Shown: piece by piece, positions 46,072 through 57,689 of the stretch
How positions within the stretch are numbered: position 1 is the first letter of the stretch
Layout of the letters: the number at the start of each line of letters is the position of its first letter
Source: Harmonia axyridis
Lineage: Eukaryota > Arthropoda > Insecta > Coleoptera > Coccinellidae
Direction of reading: 5' to 3'
Assembly: GCF_914767665.1 (NCBI RefSeq)
Contig: NC_059505.1
Location: 40,545,506-40,609,505, forward strand
DNA: 64,000 nucleotides
The notes under the pieces: model-generated
Seen by the model: only the letters and a program-made list of their open reading frames with translations
What the model was told of the DNA's origin: nothing
The model's database searches: none
Made by a program: the position numbers and the translations under genes

Positions 46072-47894
46072 GTGAGTGGTGAGAAAAAATGCCGATGATA
46101 TCTGGCTTCATTCATCGGCCTGTTCGGCTCGGATGCCTTTGAGCGTATCTCGCATTTCATCTGAATACATTACTAATTGTTATTCACTTTGCTCGGCCCT
46201 CTTATTGTTTCTCGCAAAGATAGGCATTTCGAGCATGCGACCGTAGGCCTTATATGACTCCCGGAGGTTTTTTCAAAGGCGGAGGTCCGTATTTTACGTC
46301 TTTGCGAATGTTTATCCTCGAGGTTGAACGTCCTGCGAGGATTTTCATGGAGATGGGACGATTTTGCTGGTTCATGATTTTGGATTTGTTCGAGATGAAA
46401 AAAAAAATAAAAAAAGCACTGACGTGAAGACAGGAACACTCGTTCATTCATGCACTGAGAGAAATCCATATTTTTTATTAATAAAGCCCTTATTTGGAGG
46501 TTATTTATTCACAACTACACTGCGCAAAAGAATTAACGCACATTATGGAAATCTCAAATTTATTCTACAACTAAAGGTGTTCTCAATGATAATTATTTTT
46601 ATCAGAATTATGCATGCATTTGTTATCCACTTTCAACGTTTTTCTTCAATACAGATGTTTTTTCCCAGCAGGAATAAAAAAAGATAAGATTAGAAGATTT
46701 TGAATGGCTCCATTCTGAAATCAGTTGTTCTCGATCAATTCTAGTGATCAATAGTTTTTCTTTCGTTTGATTTTCTACACTCGATCGCTATGCAACGCGA
46801 AACACGCAATTTGACCCAATATTTGACCTTATATTGAAGAACTAAAATATTTTAAATAGAGTGGTCAGAAGATTTCTATATTTTGATAGTTTTTCTGCTC
46901 TGTAATAAGCATTTACGCCAGTGGCGTGTATTTGTGATAACTCAATAATAACATAAAAATTGTTGGCAATGTCATGCGACCCCTTATCAACCACGCCACT
47001 GAATGACTTACCGTATTATTTCTGCGCCATCTATAGCTCATGATTCAGCGCTATCTATTATCATAGTATAATGCTATTATCGAGTTACTTCTCCAAATCC
47101 AAATACAACTACAGTAGCGACCCCTGGTGACTATTTCCTTGCCGTCAAACAGCGGTTGGCTTACTATCCTTTCCTTATACTATGGTAACACCCTGTAACA
47201 TTGAACTCTTGATGAACTCAACTGTCGAAAACATACACTCTACCAGAGTCCCAGGAGATGATCAATCTCGACAAAGGACACCAGCGTTTACACCAACCGT
47301 TTGAAGTCGTTCTTTGATAACGATTTGTCTAAGACCGTGTTTATTTGTTTTTTATCGGCGCTTAGATAAACGAAGAACATCAATCTCAGTTTATAAATAT
47401 CAAGTATGTGAGAGCCACATACTAGAAGCCACACTAGAAGGCTGGGGGTGTTGAGCTTAAAAGCTTTCTTCAACTTAGGCAGTTACCACGGATATCTCTA
47501 ATTACAGCCGATATTCGGCCTATTTTATCGGTCTTTGAACGAAAGAGATTTGTGGTCTTTTTACGGGCATTCCACGACCAGTAGCGTACCCCAGGGAGGG
47601 ATAAAGAGGATGTATTATATTCTCTTTTATATTCCGTGTTTAACTCTTAACTTAATGTGTATTGCATGATCTCGAAACTAATCAAATTCTCATTATGAGT
47701 AAGAAAACTTCTTTGGAAAACTTCTTCAAAAGAAGGAAGCTTGATGAAGGCGAATCTTCAAGCTTGAAGATTTTTTCAAATTTTCGAGTTCAAAATTTCC
47801 ATAAACTTTGAGGTCTGCGAATGATCGGTTAGCAGAGTTAGAGTGAGCTATTCCCAATTAGCAGAATTTCGCGCTTGCCTGAAAATATTCAGTT
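46072..47894. other. Intron stretch with one short inverted-repeat element
   Basis: 46917-47008 is bounded by GCCAGTGGCGTG and CCACGCCACTGAA, an inverted repeat typical of a miniature element of about 90 bp. The remainder is without recognised content; the frames at 46173-46687 show no domain. Confidence 0.4.
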
Positions 47895-48350
47895 CGAAGA
47901 GCTACCAACAAAGTTACCAAGTATTCTGCCGAAGACATAACAGCATTTTGCATCATACCACCCAAGAATTAACGAAGAAGTCAATTCCCAAAACGAAGCC
48001 ATAAATTCAGTTTGGTTTCAGCCTCACAAAGCGACAATATTGCTACATTTCGGGCCACATATGCGCCAACAGACATCGCGAACAATAAAAAAACGCACGT
48101 TGTGGTCTTTGACTTATTGGCCTCCGTTTTTGGTTCAACGAGTTCTGCAAAAACCTTTGTAGGCATATGATGCCCCATGTATTTATGCCTCTGAGCATTG
48201 AATCAAATCTCCATAAGTGAAAGTTCGATGTCTTTTCGGCGCAGAAGAAAAGAAAAAGAAAAGGCATAATACGAGAATCGATGTATCTGTCAAGGCAGTG
48301 GCGTCTCTGCGTTTCAGTGAATTAAGTTCGCATATTTGACTTATTTAGCT
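47895..48350 (-). repeat. Dispersed repeat R, copy 2
   Basis: Minus-strand copy of 45300-45755; the frame is 65 codons here (47981-48178) with four extra residues at the start and only three or so substitutions. It is followed by a GTTCACAG...GTGTATATACAGGGTGTTCTA tail and DD41D copy 5, a pattern repeated at 49365-50912. Confidence 0.8.
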
Positions 48351-48435
48351 GTTCACAGAAACAAAACCATGGAAAGGTCTAGATGAATGCTGGAAACTAA
48401 CTACCAGATTTTGCGTGTATATACAGGGTGTTCTA

Positions 48436-49352
48436 AAGGTTGTTTTTTTAGAGCTATAGTACTTTAAATTCCAATAAAACAACGATGGATTATTCGATTG
48501 ACATGAATTTTATTTATCCGCAAGATAATCTGGTGGCATTGCATTTTAAATATGATTTCTGGCATATGACCGCCACGGCTGGCTCGGATGTAGTCCAATC
48601 TGGACGTCCAATTTTCGATGACTTTTTCCAACATTTGTGGCCGTATATCGGCAATAACACGATGAATGTTGTCTTCCAACTGGTCAAGGGTTTGTGGCTT
48701 ATCCGCATAGACCAATGACTTTACATAGCCCCACAGAAAGTAGTCTAGAGGTGTTAAATCACAAGATCTTGGAGGCCAATTCACAGGTCCAAAACGTGAA
48801 ATTAGGCGGTCACCAAACGTGTCTTCCAATAAATCGATTGTAGCACGAGCTGTGTGACATGTTGCGCCGTCTTGTTGGAACCACAGCTCCTGGACATCAT
48901 GGTTGTTCAATTCAGGAATGAAAAAGTTAGTAATCATGGCTCTATACCGATCACCATTGACTGTAACGTTCTGGCCATCATCGTTTTTGAAGAAGTACGG
49001 ACCAATGATTCCACCAGCCCATAAAGCGCACCAAACAGTCAGTTTTTCTGGATGTAACGGTGTTTCGACATACACTTAAGGATTAGCTTCACTCCAAATG
49101 CGGCAGTTTTGTTTGTTGACGTAGCCATTCAACCAGAAGTGCGCTACATCGCTAAACAAAATAAAATGGACGTAGTGCGCGATACGTATTCTGCACAGAA
49201 CAATTATTTTCGAAATAAAATTGTACTATTTTCAAGCGTTTTTCAGGCGTGAGTCTGAGTCTGAGTCTATTCACTTGACAGCTGTTAAATCGGTCGCCAT
49301 CTTGAACAGTAATGCCAACTTAAAGTTATATACCTCGAAAAAAAACACCCGT
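48436..49352 (-). mobile_element. DD41D element, internally deleted, copy 5
   Basis: 917 bp, TA at 48434-48435 and 49353-49354. On the minus strand the frame 49075-48464 is open for 203 codons (YVETPLHPEKLTVWCALWAG to the C-terminus RGGHMPEIIFKM and beyond), with WFQQDG and LTPLDYFLWG intact. Just upstream a stop (TAA) precedes YVETP. The helix-turn-helix start is damaged: part of the 5' region between the ATG and the end is missing (near 49250). Deletion junction as in copies 3, 4, 7 and 8. Confidence 0.9.
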
Positions 49353-49364
49353 TATGACAGTGTA

Positions 49365-49770
49365 TTGTATCATACCACCCAAGTATTAACGAAGAAGTCA
49401 ATTCCCAAAACGAAGTCATAAATTCAGTTTGGTTTCAGCCTCACAAAGCGACAATATTGCTACATTTCGGGCCACATATGCGCTAACAGACATCCGCGAA
49501 CAACAAAAAAACCCAAGTTGTGGTCTTTGACTTATTGGCGTCCGCTTTTGGTTCAACGAGTTCTGCTAAAACCTCTGTAGGCATATGATGCCCCGTGTAT
49601 TTATGCCTCTGAGCATTGAATCAAATCTCCATAAGTGAATGTTCGATGTCTTTTCGGCGCAGAAGAAAAGAAAAAGAAAAGGCATAATACGAGAATCGAT
49701 GGATCTGTCAAGGCAGTGGCGTCTCTGCGTTTCAGTGGATTTGGTTCGCACATTAGACTTATTCGGCTGT
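49365..49770 (-). repeat. Dispersed repeat R, copy 3
   Basis: Minus-strand copy lacking the outermost part of the other two. A one-base change around 49490 shifts the peptide frame. It is followed by the same GTTCACAG...TATATACAGGGTGTTCTA tail as copy 2. Confidence 0.75.
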
Positions 49771-49983
49771 TCACAGAGACAAAACCTTAGAAAGGTCAAG
49801 TTGAATACTGAAAACAAACTACCCAATTTTTCCGTTACACATAGGATTGAGATTTTGTGTGTATATACAGGGTGTTCTACAAGCTCTATGACAAACTTAA
49901 ACAGATAATAGCAGTGCTCATTCTGAAGATTTTTTCCTATATTAACATAGGTCAGATTCGCTTTCGTTTGGAAGTTACAAGTA

Positions 49984-50912
49984 AAAGGTGTTTTTTTTTT
50001 TAGAGCTATAGAACATTAAATTGCAATGAAACAAAGATAAATTATTTGATTGACATGGATTTTATTTATCCGCAAGATAATCTTGTGGTATTACATTTTA
50101 AATATGATTTCTGGCATATGACCGCCACGACTGGCTCGGATGTAGTCCAATCTGGACGTCCAATTTTCGATGACTTTTTCCAACATTTGTGGCCGTATAT
50201 CGGCAATAACACGGCGAATGTTGTCTTCCAAATGGTCAAGGGTTTATGGCTTATCCGCATAGACCAATGACTTATAGCCCCACAGAAAGTAAACTATCGG
50301 TGTTAAATCACAAGATCTTGGAGGCCAATTCACAGGTCCAAAACGTGAAATTAGGCGGTCACCAAACGTGTCTTTCAATAAATCGATTGTGGCACGAGCT
50401 GTGTGACATGTTGCGCCGTCTTGTTGGAACCGCAGCTCCTGGACATCACGGTTGTTCAATTCAGGAATGAAAAAGTTAGAAATCACGGCTCTTTACCGAT
50501 CACCATTGACTGTAACGTTCTGGCCATCATCGTTTTTGGAGAAGTATGGACCAATGATTCCACCAGCCCATAAAGCGCACCAAACAGTCAGTTTTTCTGG
50601 ATGTAACGGTGTTTCGACATACACTTGAGGATTAGCTTCACTCCAAATGCGGCAGTTTTGTTTGTTGACGTAGCCATTCAACCAGAAGTGCGCCTCATCG
50701 CTAATGGACGTAGTGCGCGATACGTATTCCGCACAGAACTATTATTTTCGAAATAAAATTGCACTATTTTTAAGCGTTATTCAGGCGTGAATCTATTTAT
50801 TATGAATTGCCAACCCAAACTGAGAATAAATCACTTGACAGCTGTTGAATCGGTCGCCCTTTCGAACAGTAATGCCAACTTGAAGTTATATACCTCGAAA
50901 AAAAACACCCAA
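49984..50912 (-). mobile_element. DD41D element, internally deleted, copy 6
   Basis: 929 bp, TA at 49982-49983 and 50913-50914. Its junction GCGATGAGG/CGTCCATTAGCG has the same additional 14-base loss as copy 2. The frame is broken by a stop between VNGDR and the next residues (near 50490) and by a 3-base loss in the GYVKSL stretch (GY-KSL). LTPIVYFLWG replaces LTPLDYFLWG: the third catalytic aspartate is lost. Confidence 0.9.
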
Positions 50913-51915
50913 TAGTAGTGCTCATTCTAAAGATTTTTTTCTATATTAACATAGGTCAGATTCGTTTTCGTTTGGAAGTTACGAGTATTTGAAATAATCC
51001 ATTTTTTTTCTCGAATTGTTGTAACTTCTAAACGAAAACCAATTGGACCTTTGTTAATAGGAAAAAAACATGATCAGAATGAGTGGAGTTGTCATCTTTC
51101 AAATCTTGTCATATACCTTGTAGAACACCCTTTAAAATAACAAATAACAGGTAAATTCCAAACGAAAAAAGGTGGAATTTTGAAATTTTCAGCTCAGGTT
51201 CGGATTTTGAATGCAGCAATTCGAAATTTCGTGTTCCTGATACTTTTGAAACTACATATCGCAAAGATTGTTCAGGGAACAACCAAAAAAAATTCTGGCT
51301 GATGCCTCTTACGCCACTGGGTGTGCATTTGGCATACAACATCGATCTCTTGTAGCCGCTGACTGTACGAACCATACTTGTATGTTGGGTTATAATGAAA
51401 CAGTCCGAGGAAATGGTAAATGTAGCATGTCAGGTGTACCACCATTAGGACGTGAAACATGGTGGATGTGCATAAAAGCTTGTGAAAGCAACGGAAATTT
51501 GAAATACGTTTTACGTCTCGAACGGCAACTGGCTGTAATATCCTATTCCAAGATCTTTGTACGATTCATCTGGAACTGTTTCAATGAAATTGGAATTCTC
51601 GACCATAACTCTCTAGGTAACTTGAGATTATCGTTTCTCCGTAAAATCTTCACGATATAGCGATAGAATTGAGAGAATATTCTGGAAAAAATTGAATTGC
51701 AACGTAACTGATATTTTTAGAGAAATTGGGAAAGCATTGGCGGGAACTCGGAAACTTTTGAGCGCTTGTTCATTTAATTGCACTTTTCAAGACTACATAA
51801 TTGTATACAGGGTGTACCTGGAGGAACAGACGAAAATGGGAGATTCCTTGGATAATTTTAGGAATACCTTTTATGTTTAACATAATATACTCTTAGTGAT
51901 GAATAAATATATGTA
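50913..51915. other. Intron spacer with repeat pieces
   Basis: 50909-50987 repeats the 49903-49983 stretch on the other side of copy 6 (GTGCTCATTCT, AACATAGGTCAGATTCG, GTTTGGAAGTTAC). 51808-51870 is the start of repeat G (TACAGGGTGTACCTGGAGG). The frame 51268-51660 (130 codons, cysteine-containing: CAFGIQHRSL, CTNHTCMLGYN) has no recognised domain. Confidence 0.45.
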
Positions 51916-52846
51916 ACGGGTGTTTTTTTCGAGGTATATAACTTTAAGTTGGCATCACTGTTCAAGATGGCGACCGATTTAACAGCTGTCAAGTAATTCA
52001 TTCTCAGTTTGGTTTGGCAATTCATCATGAATAGACTCACGCCTGAACAACGCTTGCAAATTTAATTTCGAAAATAATGGTTCTGTGCGGAATACGCATC
52101 GCGCACTACGTCCTTTTTATTTTGTTTAGCGATGAAGCGCATTTCTGGTTGAATGGCTACGTCACCAAACAAAACTGCCGCATTTGGAGTGCAGCTAATC
52201 CTCAAGTGTATGTCGAAACACCGTTACATCCAGAAAAACTGACTGTTTGGTGCGCTTTATGGGCTGGTGGAATCATTGGTCCGTACTTCTTCAAAAACGA
52301 TGATGGCCAGAACGTTACAGTCAATGGTGATAGGTATAGAGCCATGATTACTAACTTTTTCATTCCTGAATTGAACAACCATTATGTCCAGGAGCTGTAG
52401 GTCCAACAAGACGGCGCAACATGTCACACAGCTCGTGCCACAATCGATTTATTGAAAGACACGTTTGGTGACCGCCTAATTTCACGTTTTGGACCTGTGA
52501 ATTGGCCTCCAAGATCTTGTGATTTAACACCGCTAGACTACTTTCTGTGGGGCTATGTAAAGTCATTGGTCTATGCGGATAAGCCACAAACCCTTGACCA
52601 TTTGGAAGACAACATTCGCCGTGTTATTGCCGATATACGGCCACAAATGTTGGAAAAAGTCATCGAAAATTGGACGTCCAGATTGGACTACATCCGAGCC
52701 AACCGTGGCGGTCAAATGCCAGAAATAATATTTAAAATGTAATGCCACAAGATTATCTTGCGGATAAATAAAATTCATGTTAATCGAATAATCCATCGTT
52801 GTTTTATTGCAATTTAAAGTTCTATAGCTCTAAAAAAAACACCCTT
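51916..52846 (+). mobile_element. DD41D element, internally deleted, copy 7
   Basis: 931 bp, TA at 51914-51915 and 52847-52848. Helix-turn-helix start at the ATG at 52027, with about 9 bases lost after CGCTTGCAAAT. Frame 52077-52400 reads LFSDEAHFWLNGYVTKQN and VNGDRYRAMITNFF to a stop (QEL then TAG) right before the second catalytic aspartate. The frame 52452-52742 continues to the end of the protein. Confidence 0.9.
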
Positions 52847-53618
52847 TATATATTATATTATTCTGCGTTGGAAGAGGAAAAAATCAATCGAAGCGTAAAA
52901 ATTGCAGCGTTTTTTTTAACCCCCGTATCTCTTAATCGCCCCATACATCGCTTCGGGACCATATGGCCGATGATGACGTGCAACGGAACCCAGATTAATA
53001 TATACGACAGTATATACGCGAATCGAGGAAATTGCTTCCACGAAAACCATTCGTCCGATGCGCTCGCATCCAGACAGCGGGTAGGCGCAGCCCTTTCGAC
53101 CGAAACAACGCTAATTTGACAGGTACATGATTGACGATCACGTCTGTTCGCGGTCCGTACCTGGTATGTATCGTAATCCGGATATCGCGCACGGTAATCG
53201 ACTACTCCGACTTCCACGCCTCTGTCGACCGGGTATTGAGTCGTTAAGGTGGTTCTTCTTGGGGGCAATAACACTGTGAGGGAGGGTTCACACGAGGTTT
53301 TTTTTATGCGTTGTTTTTTTTTCGGATCGTGCGAATTTGGTATTCGGACTTGGAAGTGTACAAGGTGTACTTAATTCGATGCTCACTGAAAGTATCTCGA
53401 GAACTATAAGACTTAGAGAAAAAGATCTTCAAGGATTTAATTCATTATAATTCATGAAATGTGAAATTTTGTTATCCAAACATCGAATTTTAGTTTCTTT
53501 CTGTATTTTCCGGAAGTCACAGACTACTCCACACTAAATTGCGGTTTTTCCTCAATTTAAGGTTCTTCCTCGATAACTGTTAAAGTATTCAGTTTAGGTA
53601 TAAGGTTTGCTTGAGTAA
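52847..53618. other. Intron spacer, partly CpG-rich
   Basis: 52950-53280 is richer in GC and CpG, with long open frames on both strands that look fortuitous. No exon recognised. Confidence 0.35.
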
Positions 53619-54150
53619 CCCCCACTTTTTTTACGTAGAATCGACTGAAATGATAAATAATATAGGTTCTAAATTGAAAATCTTGAGTTTTGAATAATTT
53701 GAGATGTCCAATTTCATGATCTTCTTATGAACACCCTGTACGTTTTTGGTCCAAACCGCAAACAGTCTTACAATACTACGTATTCAAGAATCAAAAAAGA
53801 AGAAAGCTTTTTCTGCCGTAAAATTCAAAAAATGTGAGTCTTTATCGCCACCATTTTTTTCATAAAAATCCCATTTACTCATGAACCATTGAGTTTTTAC
53901 CCAAGGTATGGCATATTGCCGAAATTATCATCAAAAAAGCTATCTAATGATGCAATAATATACTGGGTGTGCCGTTTGAAATGAGGAAGTAGTAGTCTTT
54001 TTCCGGTATAATCGGTAGTTGTAGAGGTTTGAAAATATTTTAGGGAGAAAAATCATTGTCCCAAACCACAATATGCAAATTTTCAGCTCAAAATTATGAT
54101 TAGTTTTCCATAAACGTCTAAAAGGCCATCCCGTTGAATCACTCTGTATT
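53619..54150 (+). repeat. Dispersed repeat H, copy 3
   Basis: Longest match to 43865-44432 and to the shorter 19799-20126 copy. Ends near GGCCATCCCGTTGAATCACT. Confidence 0.8.
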
Positions 54151-55925
54151 TATATAGTCTCCAAGGATACAGATGAAAGAATGAGCACTCAAAAACTAAA
54201 AAACTAATTTTTTATTCATTTATGCGTCAATTTCTGTACCGAATTTCATGCAAATGTCTTCCATAATCTACAATGGACAATTTTTAATTTTATTTTTGAA
54301 TTCAACAGATTCCATAAAGTAAACTGTGAAAATTTCATTGGGTGCTAATTTTATTTCCAAAAACTCTCATTACTTGATATAATAAGCCAAAATATTCGCA
54401 AATCGTTGCGAATTTCTCGAAATCGGACTGATAGAGACCCCTTTCTATCGTACCAGAAGTAAACATCGAACACATGTTCCCTTGCAAACATATATTATTC
54501 ACTTAAGCCTCGATTAAAGGATTACGCGCAACAACTACAATTACCAGATAAGTACTCGTTAACACGTGAAGTTGAGGACAGGCTGAGAAAATGGTTTATT
54601 ACTATGCTTTCAGAAGTTTCTGAAGATATAGATAGTTGAACTTGATATGCTGCCTTATTAAGGAATTTTCTAACTTACCGACTAAGTAAAAATATCTTTC
54701 ATCTCTAGAGCTTTTCTTGAAAATTAGGAAAGTTCTTTGCGTGAATACGTGTCCTCTTACCACTGCTTTCGCTCTCTTACTTTGCAAAACATTTATAGCC
54801 ATCCACCTAAAAGGTGATCTTTCAAAATTCGAATAGGATAGAAAACATTTTCAATAAAAACCTACACGTAATTTCCAATTGATTTTCTATCGCAACCTTC
54901 TTGTACGGAACCTCCTCTGCGCTCATCCTAACACACACTCGTCCACATCCAGCACCCTATCTGATCTCCTTCAAATGGCCAAGTACCAGAATATCAATAA
55001 CCTTCCAACCGTGTCATGACTTATTCAAAATACATTCACACTTCAAGACTTAAACTTGGAACAATGAGAGGAACTCAAGCTATTCACCTGATATGGAGAC
55101 TGATATCCCTCTTCATCGAATTATTCAATGAAATTTCCAGCCGTTTATTCACTCGAGACCTGATCATTCCGCCAGATAGACCATAAAAGAATACGCTCCG
55201 ATGCTTGTACACACTTCTCGGACCGAAGATTCTCGGAATTAATCGTATATCGACATGTAACACGTCGAGAACCGCGATTGCAGCCGTAACTGCCCATAGA
55301 ACGGGCTGAAAACCATCGAATAAGAAACCGACCGGCCCAAGGTTGCGCCCTTGCGGAACTCCGGATCGGATAATCTTAGGGGCGATGAGCCAGAAAACTA
55401 GGTACCGAAACGATATGATAATTTAGGGGGAATATAGTGCGAAATGTATGTAAAGCACCACTTTATATTCGCGGTGAACTGGTTGGAATATGGAATAAGG
55501 AGGAAGAATTGTGGTATTATGGTGTCATTACTAAGTTGATCGTGACACATAAAGAGAATCAGGGCAGTTCTAGATTTTATCGAAACCAGGTCGTTACGTG
55601 GATGTCTAAATATAAGTTCGTGGTTTTGTTCAGGTGTAGTTTTGTTGGAAACGTGAACTGGGAAACGTTAAAAAAAAAACTAGTTTGTTATTTCCGCCTT
55701 TAACAGAAAATATCTCGACAGCCGTGTATGACTTAAATACAGGGGTTTCCAATAAGAGCTTTTACTTATTTAATTAACCATCGCTCGTAAATATAGTAGG
55801 TTGTTTTATTAGGAGTAAATGTGGGAGTGTTTGTGAAGAGTTCTAGTTAAGACAAAAAAGTTATTCAAAACAAATGTGATACTAGTTGATATTTGTGAAT
55901 GTAATCCAAAAAAAAATGAATATCC
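54151..55925. other. Intron stretch, no repeat recognised
   Basis: About 1.8 kb, GC-richer at 54900-55440 (CGAGAACCGCGATTGCAGCC, CGGATCGGATAATC). Not repeated elsewhere in the window. No exon with integrin motif. Confidence 0.4.
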
Positions 55926-56062
55926 TGCTATCTGGGCAGCTGATATTTTTGAAGCTGTCATCTTTTGATATTTGAAAAGTACAAACTACGGCATCGCTGA
56001 AAATGGAACGACACTCTATTACACAAAGTATGGGAATCCACTACAAAATGGAGAAAATTTTG
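55926..56062 (+). repeat. 5' end of the second DD41D-like family
   Basis: TATCTGGGCAGCTG through an ATG at about 56003 reading MERHSITQSMGIHYK, the relative of MERYTLQQRIQIVKIHYK at 43358 (minus). The remainder is replaced by a hAT fragment at 56063. Confidence 0.6.
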
Positions 56063-56762
56063 GACGCACGGTATATATTTCTGCAATCTCGTGTGCGTAT
56101 AGACTAAATTAGGGGATTCCTCAAGCGCCGAGAGACTGAAGCATTCGCCAGTGTGACTTTAATAGTAGTTTTCTCAACTTTCTATGAAATCTATTGATAG
56201 ATTTTTGTAGTTTCAGAAATATCTTTCCAAACTTGGCCAAAATCGCCAAGGATTTTTTATCAACGACAGCATCGTCAGTTCCTGTTGAGAGACAAGTTTC
56301 CAGAGCTGCTCTTACAGTTACAAAAACCCGCAATAGGTTAGGCGACAAATCTATAAGATGCCTTAGATGTGTCTTAGATCCTGGATGGAAAATTATGAAA
56401 TCAAACAAAGCCTGGAGGTTTCTAAATATTAAGGATTTTTTATTTATTTTGTTATGATTTATAGTGATTTAATTTATGTTTCTATTACAAAAGAGTTGAT
56501 ATTTTCGGTTCTTTTATACAAAGTTTAATAAATAAAAGTGTTTTTTGCAAGGTTCCTTCTCATTTAATCATTTTCTTGTTGATGTAACAGTGCACAATAA
56601 AACTGCTTAAAATCAAGTAGCTTGATATGATTCAAGTATTTGATAAAAAAATACTTGACTTGACTTGAGATTGAAAAACTACTACTTGACTTGAGCTTAA
56701 CAAAAAATCAAGTCAAGCTCAAGTCAAGTAGCTTGAAAATCAAGCTAAGCCGTGAATCCCTG
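56063..56762 (+). mobile_element. hAT element with dimerisation remnant, 5'-truncated, copy 4
   Basis: Starts abruptly in the middle (CGCACGGTATATATTTCTGC) and runs to the right end CCGTGAATCCCTG. Best-preserved hAT tail of the window: frame 56194-56457 reads NIFPNLAKIAKDFLSTTASS, then ALTVTKTRNRLGDKSIRC, the end of the hAT dimerisation domain. The subterminal region has CTTGACTTGAGATTG and other CAAGT/ACTTG words. Confidence 0.83.
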
Positions 56763-57689
56763 ATGTGGTTCACAAGGGCGCAAATGGCGTATGAATGAAC
56801 GAGCGCTTAAAAGCTCCTGGTTTAACGTCATCTGTGATGTAGAAGACATCGTCATACTCACTTTTTGTAGACTTATGACCTACGGATTTGCTAAATCAAA
56901 TTAACATGAACAACATCAACATTTTTCGACAGTGTTGTCACATTGTTCAATATTTACGTAGAAAACACTGCAAAATTGTTAGGTCCACTGGACACTATCC
57001 CCATCCGAAGGATCAGCGCCAATCCGATCCTTTCATGTGCCATAGCACCGTCCCATGGACCCCACAGGAAAGCGGTTCCAAGAATGGGCGCCTTACAGTC
57101 GCCAACTCGCCAAATAAAGAAACTGAAAAATTCTATAGCAGAAATATGTCGGTTGAAATTTTTTCCACTCTTCCAAAGAACGACTCCTATTTTGGGTCAA
57201 CACACGAGAGAGAGCCGTACGTACACAAACACACACAAAGAGGCGCATACATTAAATTTTAAGGCGTACCAACTGAATAGTTATTGTGCAAAATATGGCA
57301 CTGTTCCCAGTTACGGCGATGCCATTTGTATAAATTCTGCCTCGTTTATCAGCGATTTTGTAATAACCGTTTTACAGCCTACTTGTATTATGTTGCCAGG
57401 AGAGATTTATTCGATCCCGAGATGATCTAGAGGGGCATGGAATAGAGAGAAAGGATTCGCTTCAAAAGGAGCAACGTATGAAGATATTCATGTTGCGGGT
57501 TGATGTAAAATTGTAAAGGATGTTTCGCTTGGAAGGTATTGTTCATCTTCTTTGAGCGTGGAAATATGTATAAGATTCAAACACCAAGCTTAGTCTTCTT
57601 CAGAACATCATAAATAAGGTTTTATGAAATATCACAAAGGACTCCAAGTTTTTTCCTAAAACTACTGAATGCTCAACTATTTGACAACA
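56763..57689. other. Intron spacer
   Basis: Overlapping frames at 56888-57425 show no domain. Contains a short ACACAAACACACACAAAG run near 57222. Confidence 0.35.

Noticed and set aside
48485..48718. Recurring 77-codon frames on the opposite strand of the DD41D copies (MDYSIDMNFIYPQDN type)
   Set aside because: They are shadows of the transposase C-terminus; they recur only because the element is repeated.
51268..51660. Cysteine-containing open frame of 130 codons
   Set aside because: It looked like a possible secreted peptide exon, but there is no signal peptide, no consistent splice sites and no recognised family; kept only as a note in the spacer.
56888..57425. Two overlapping open frames of 124 and 160 codons
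   Set aside because: They overlap in different frames, have no recognised motif and include a simple CACA run; not supported as genes.
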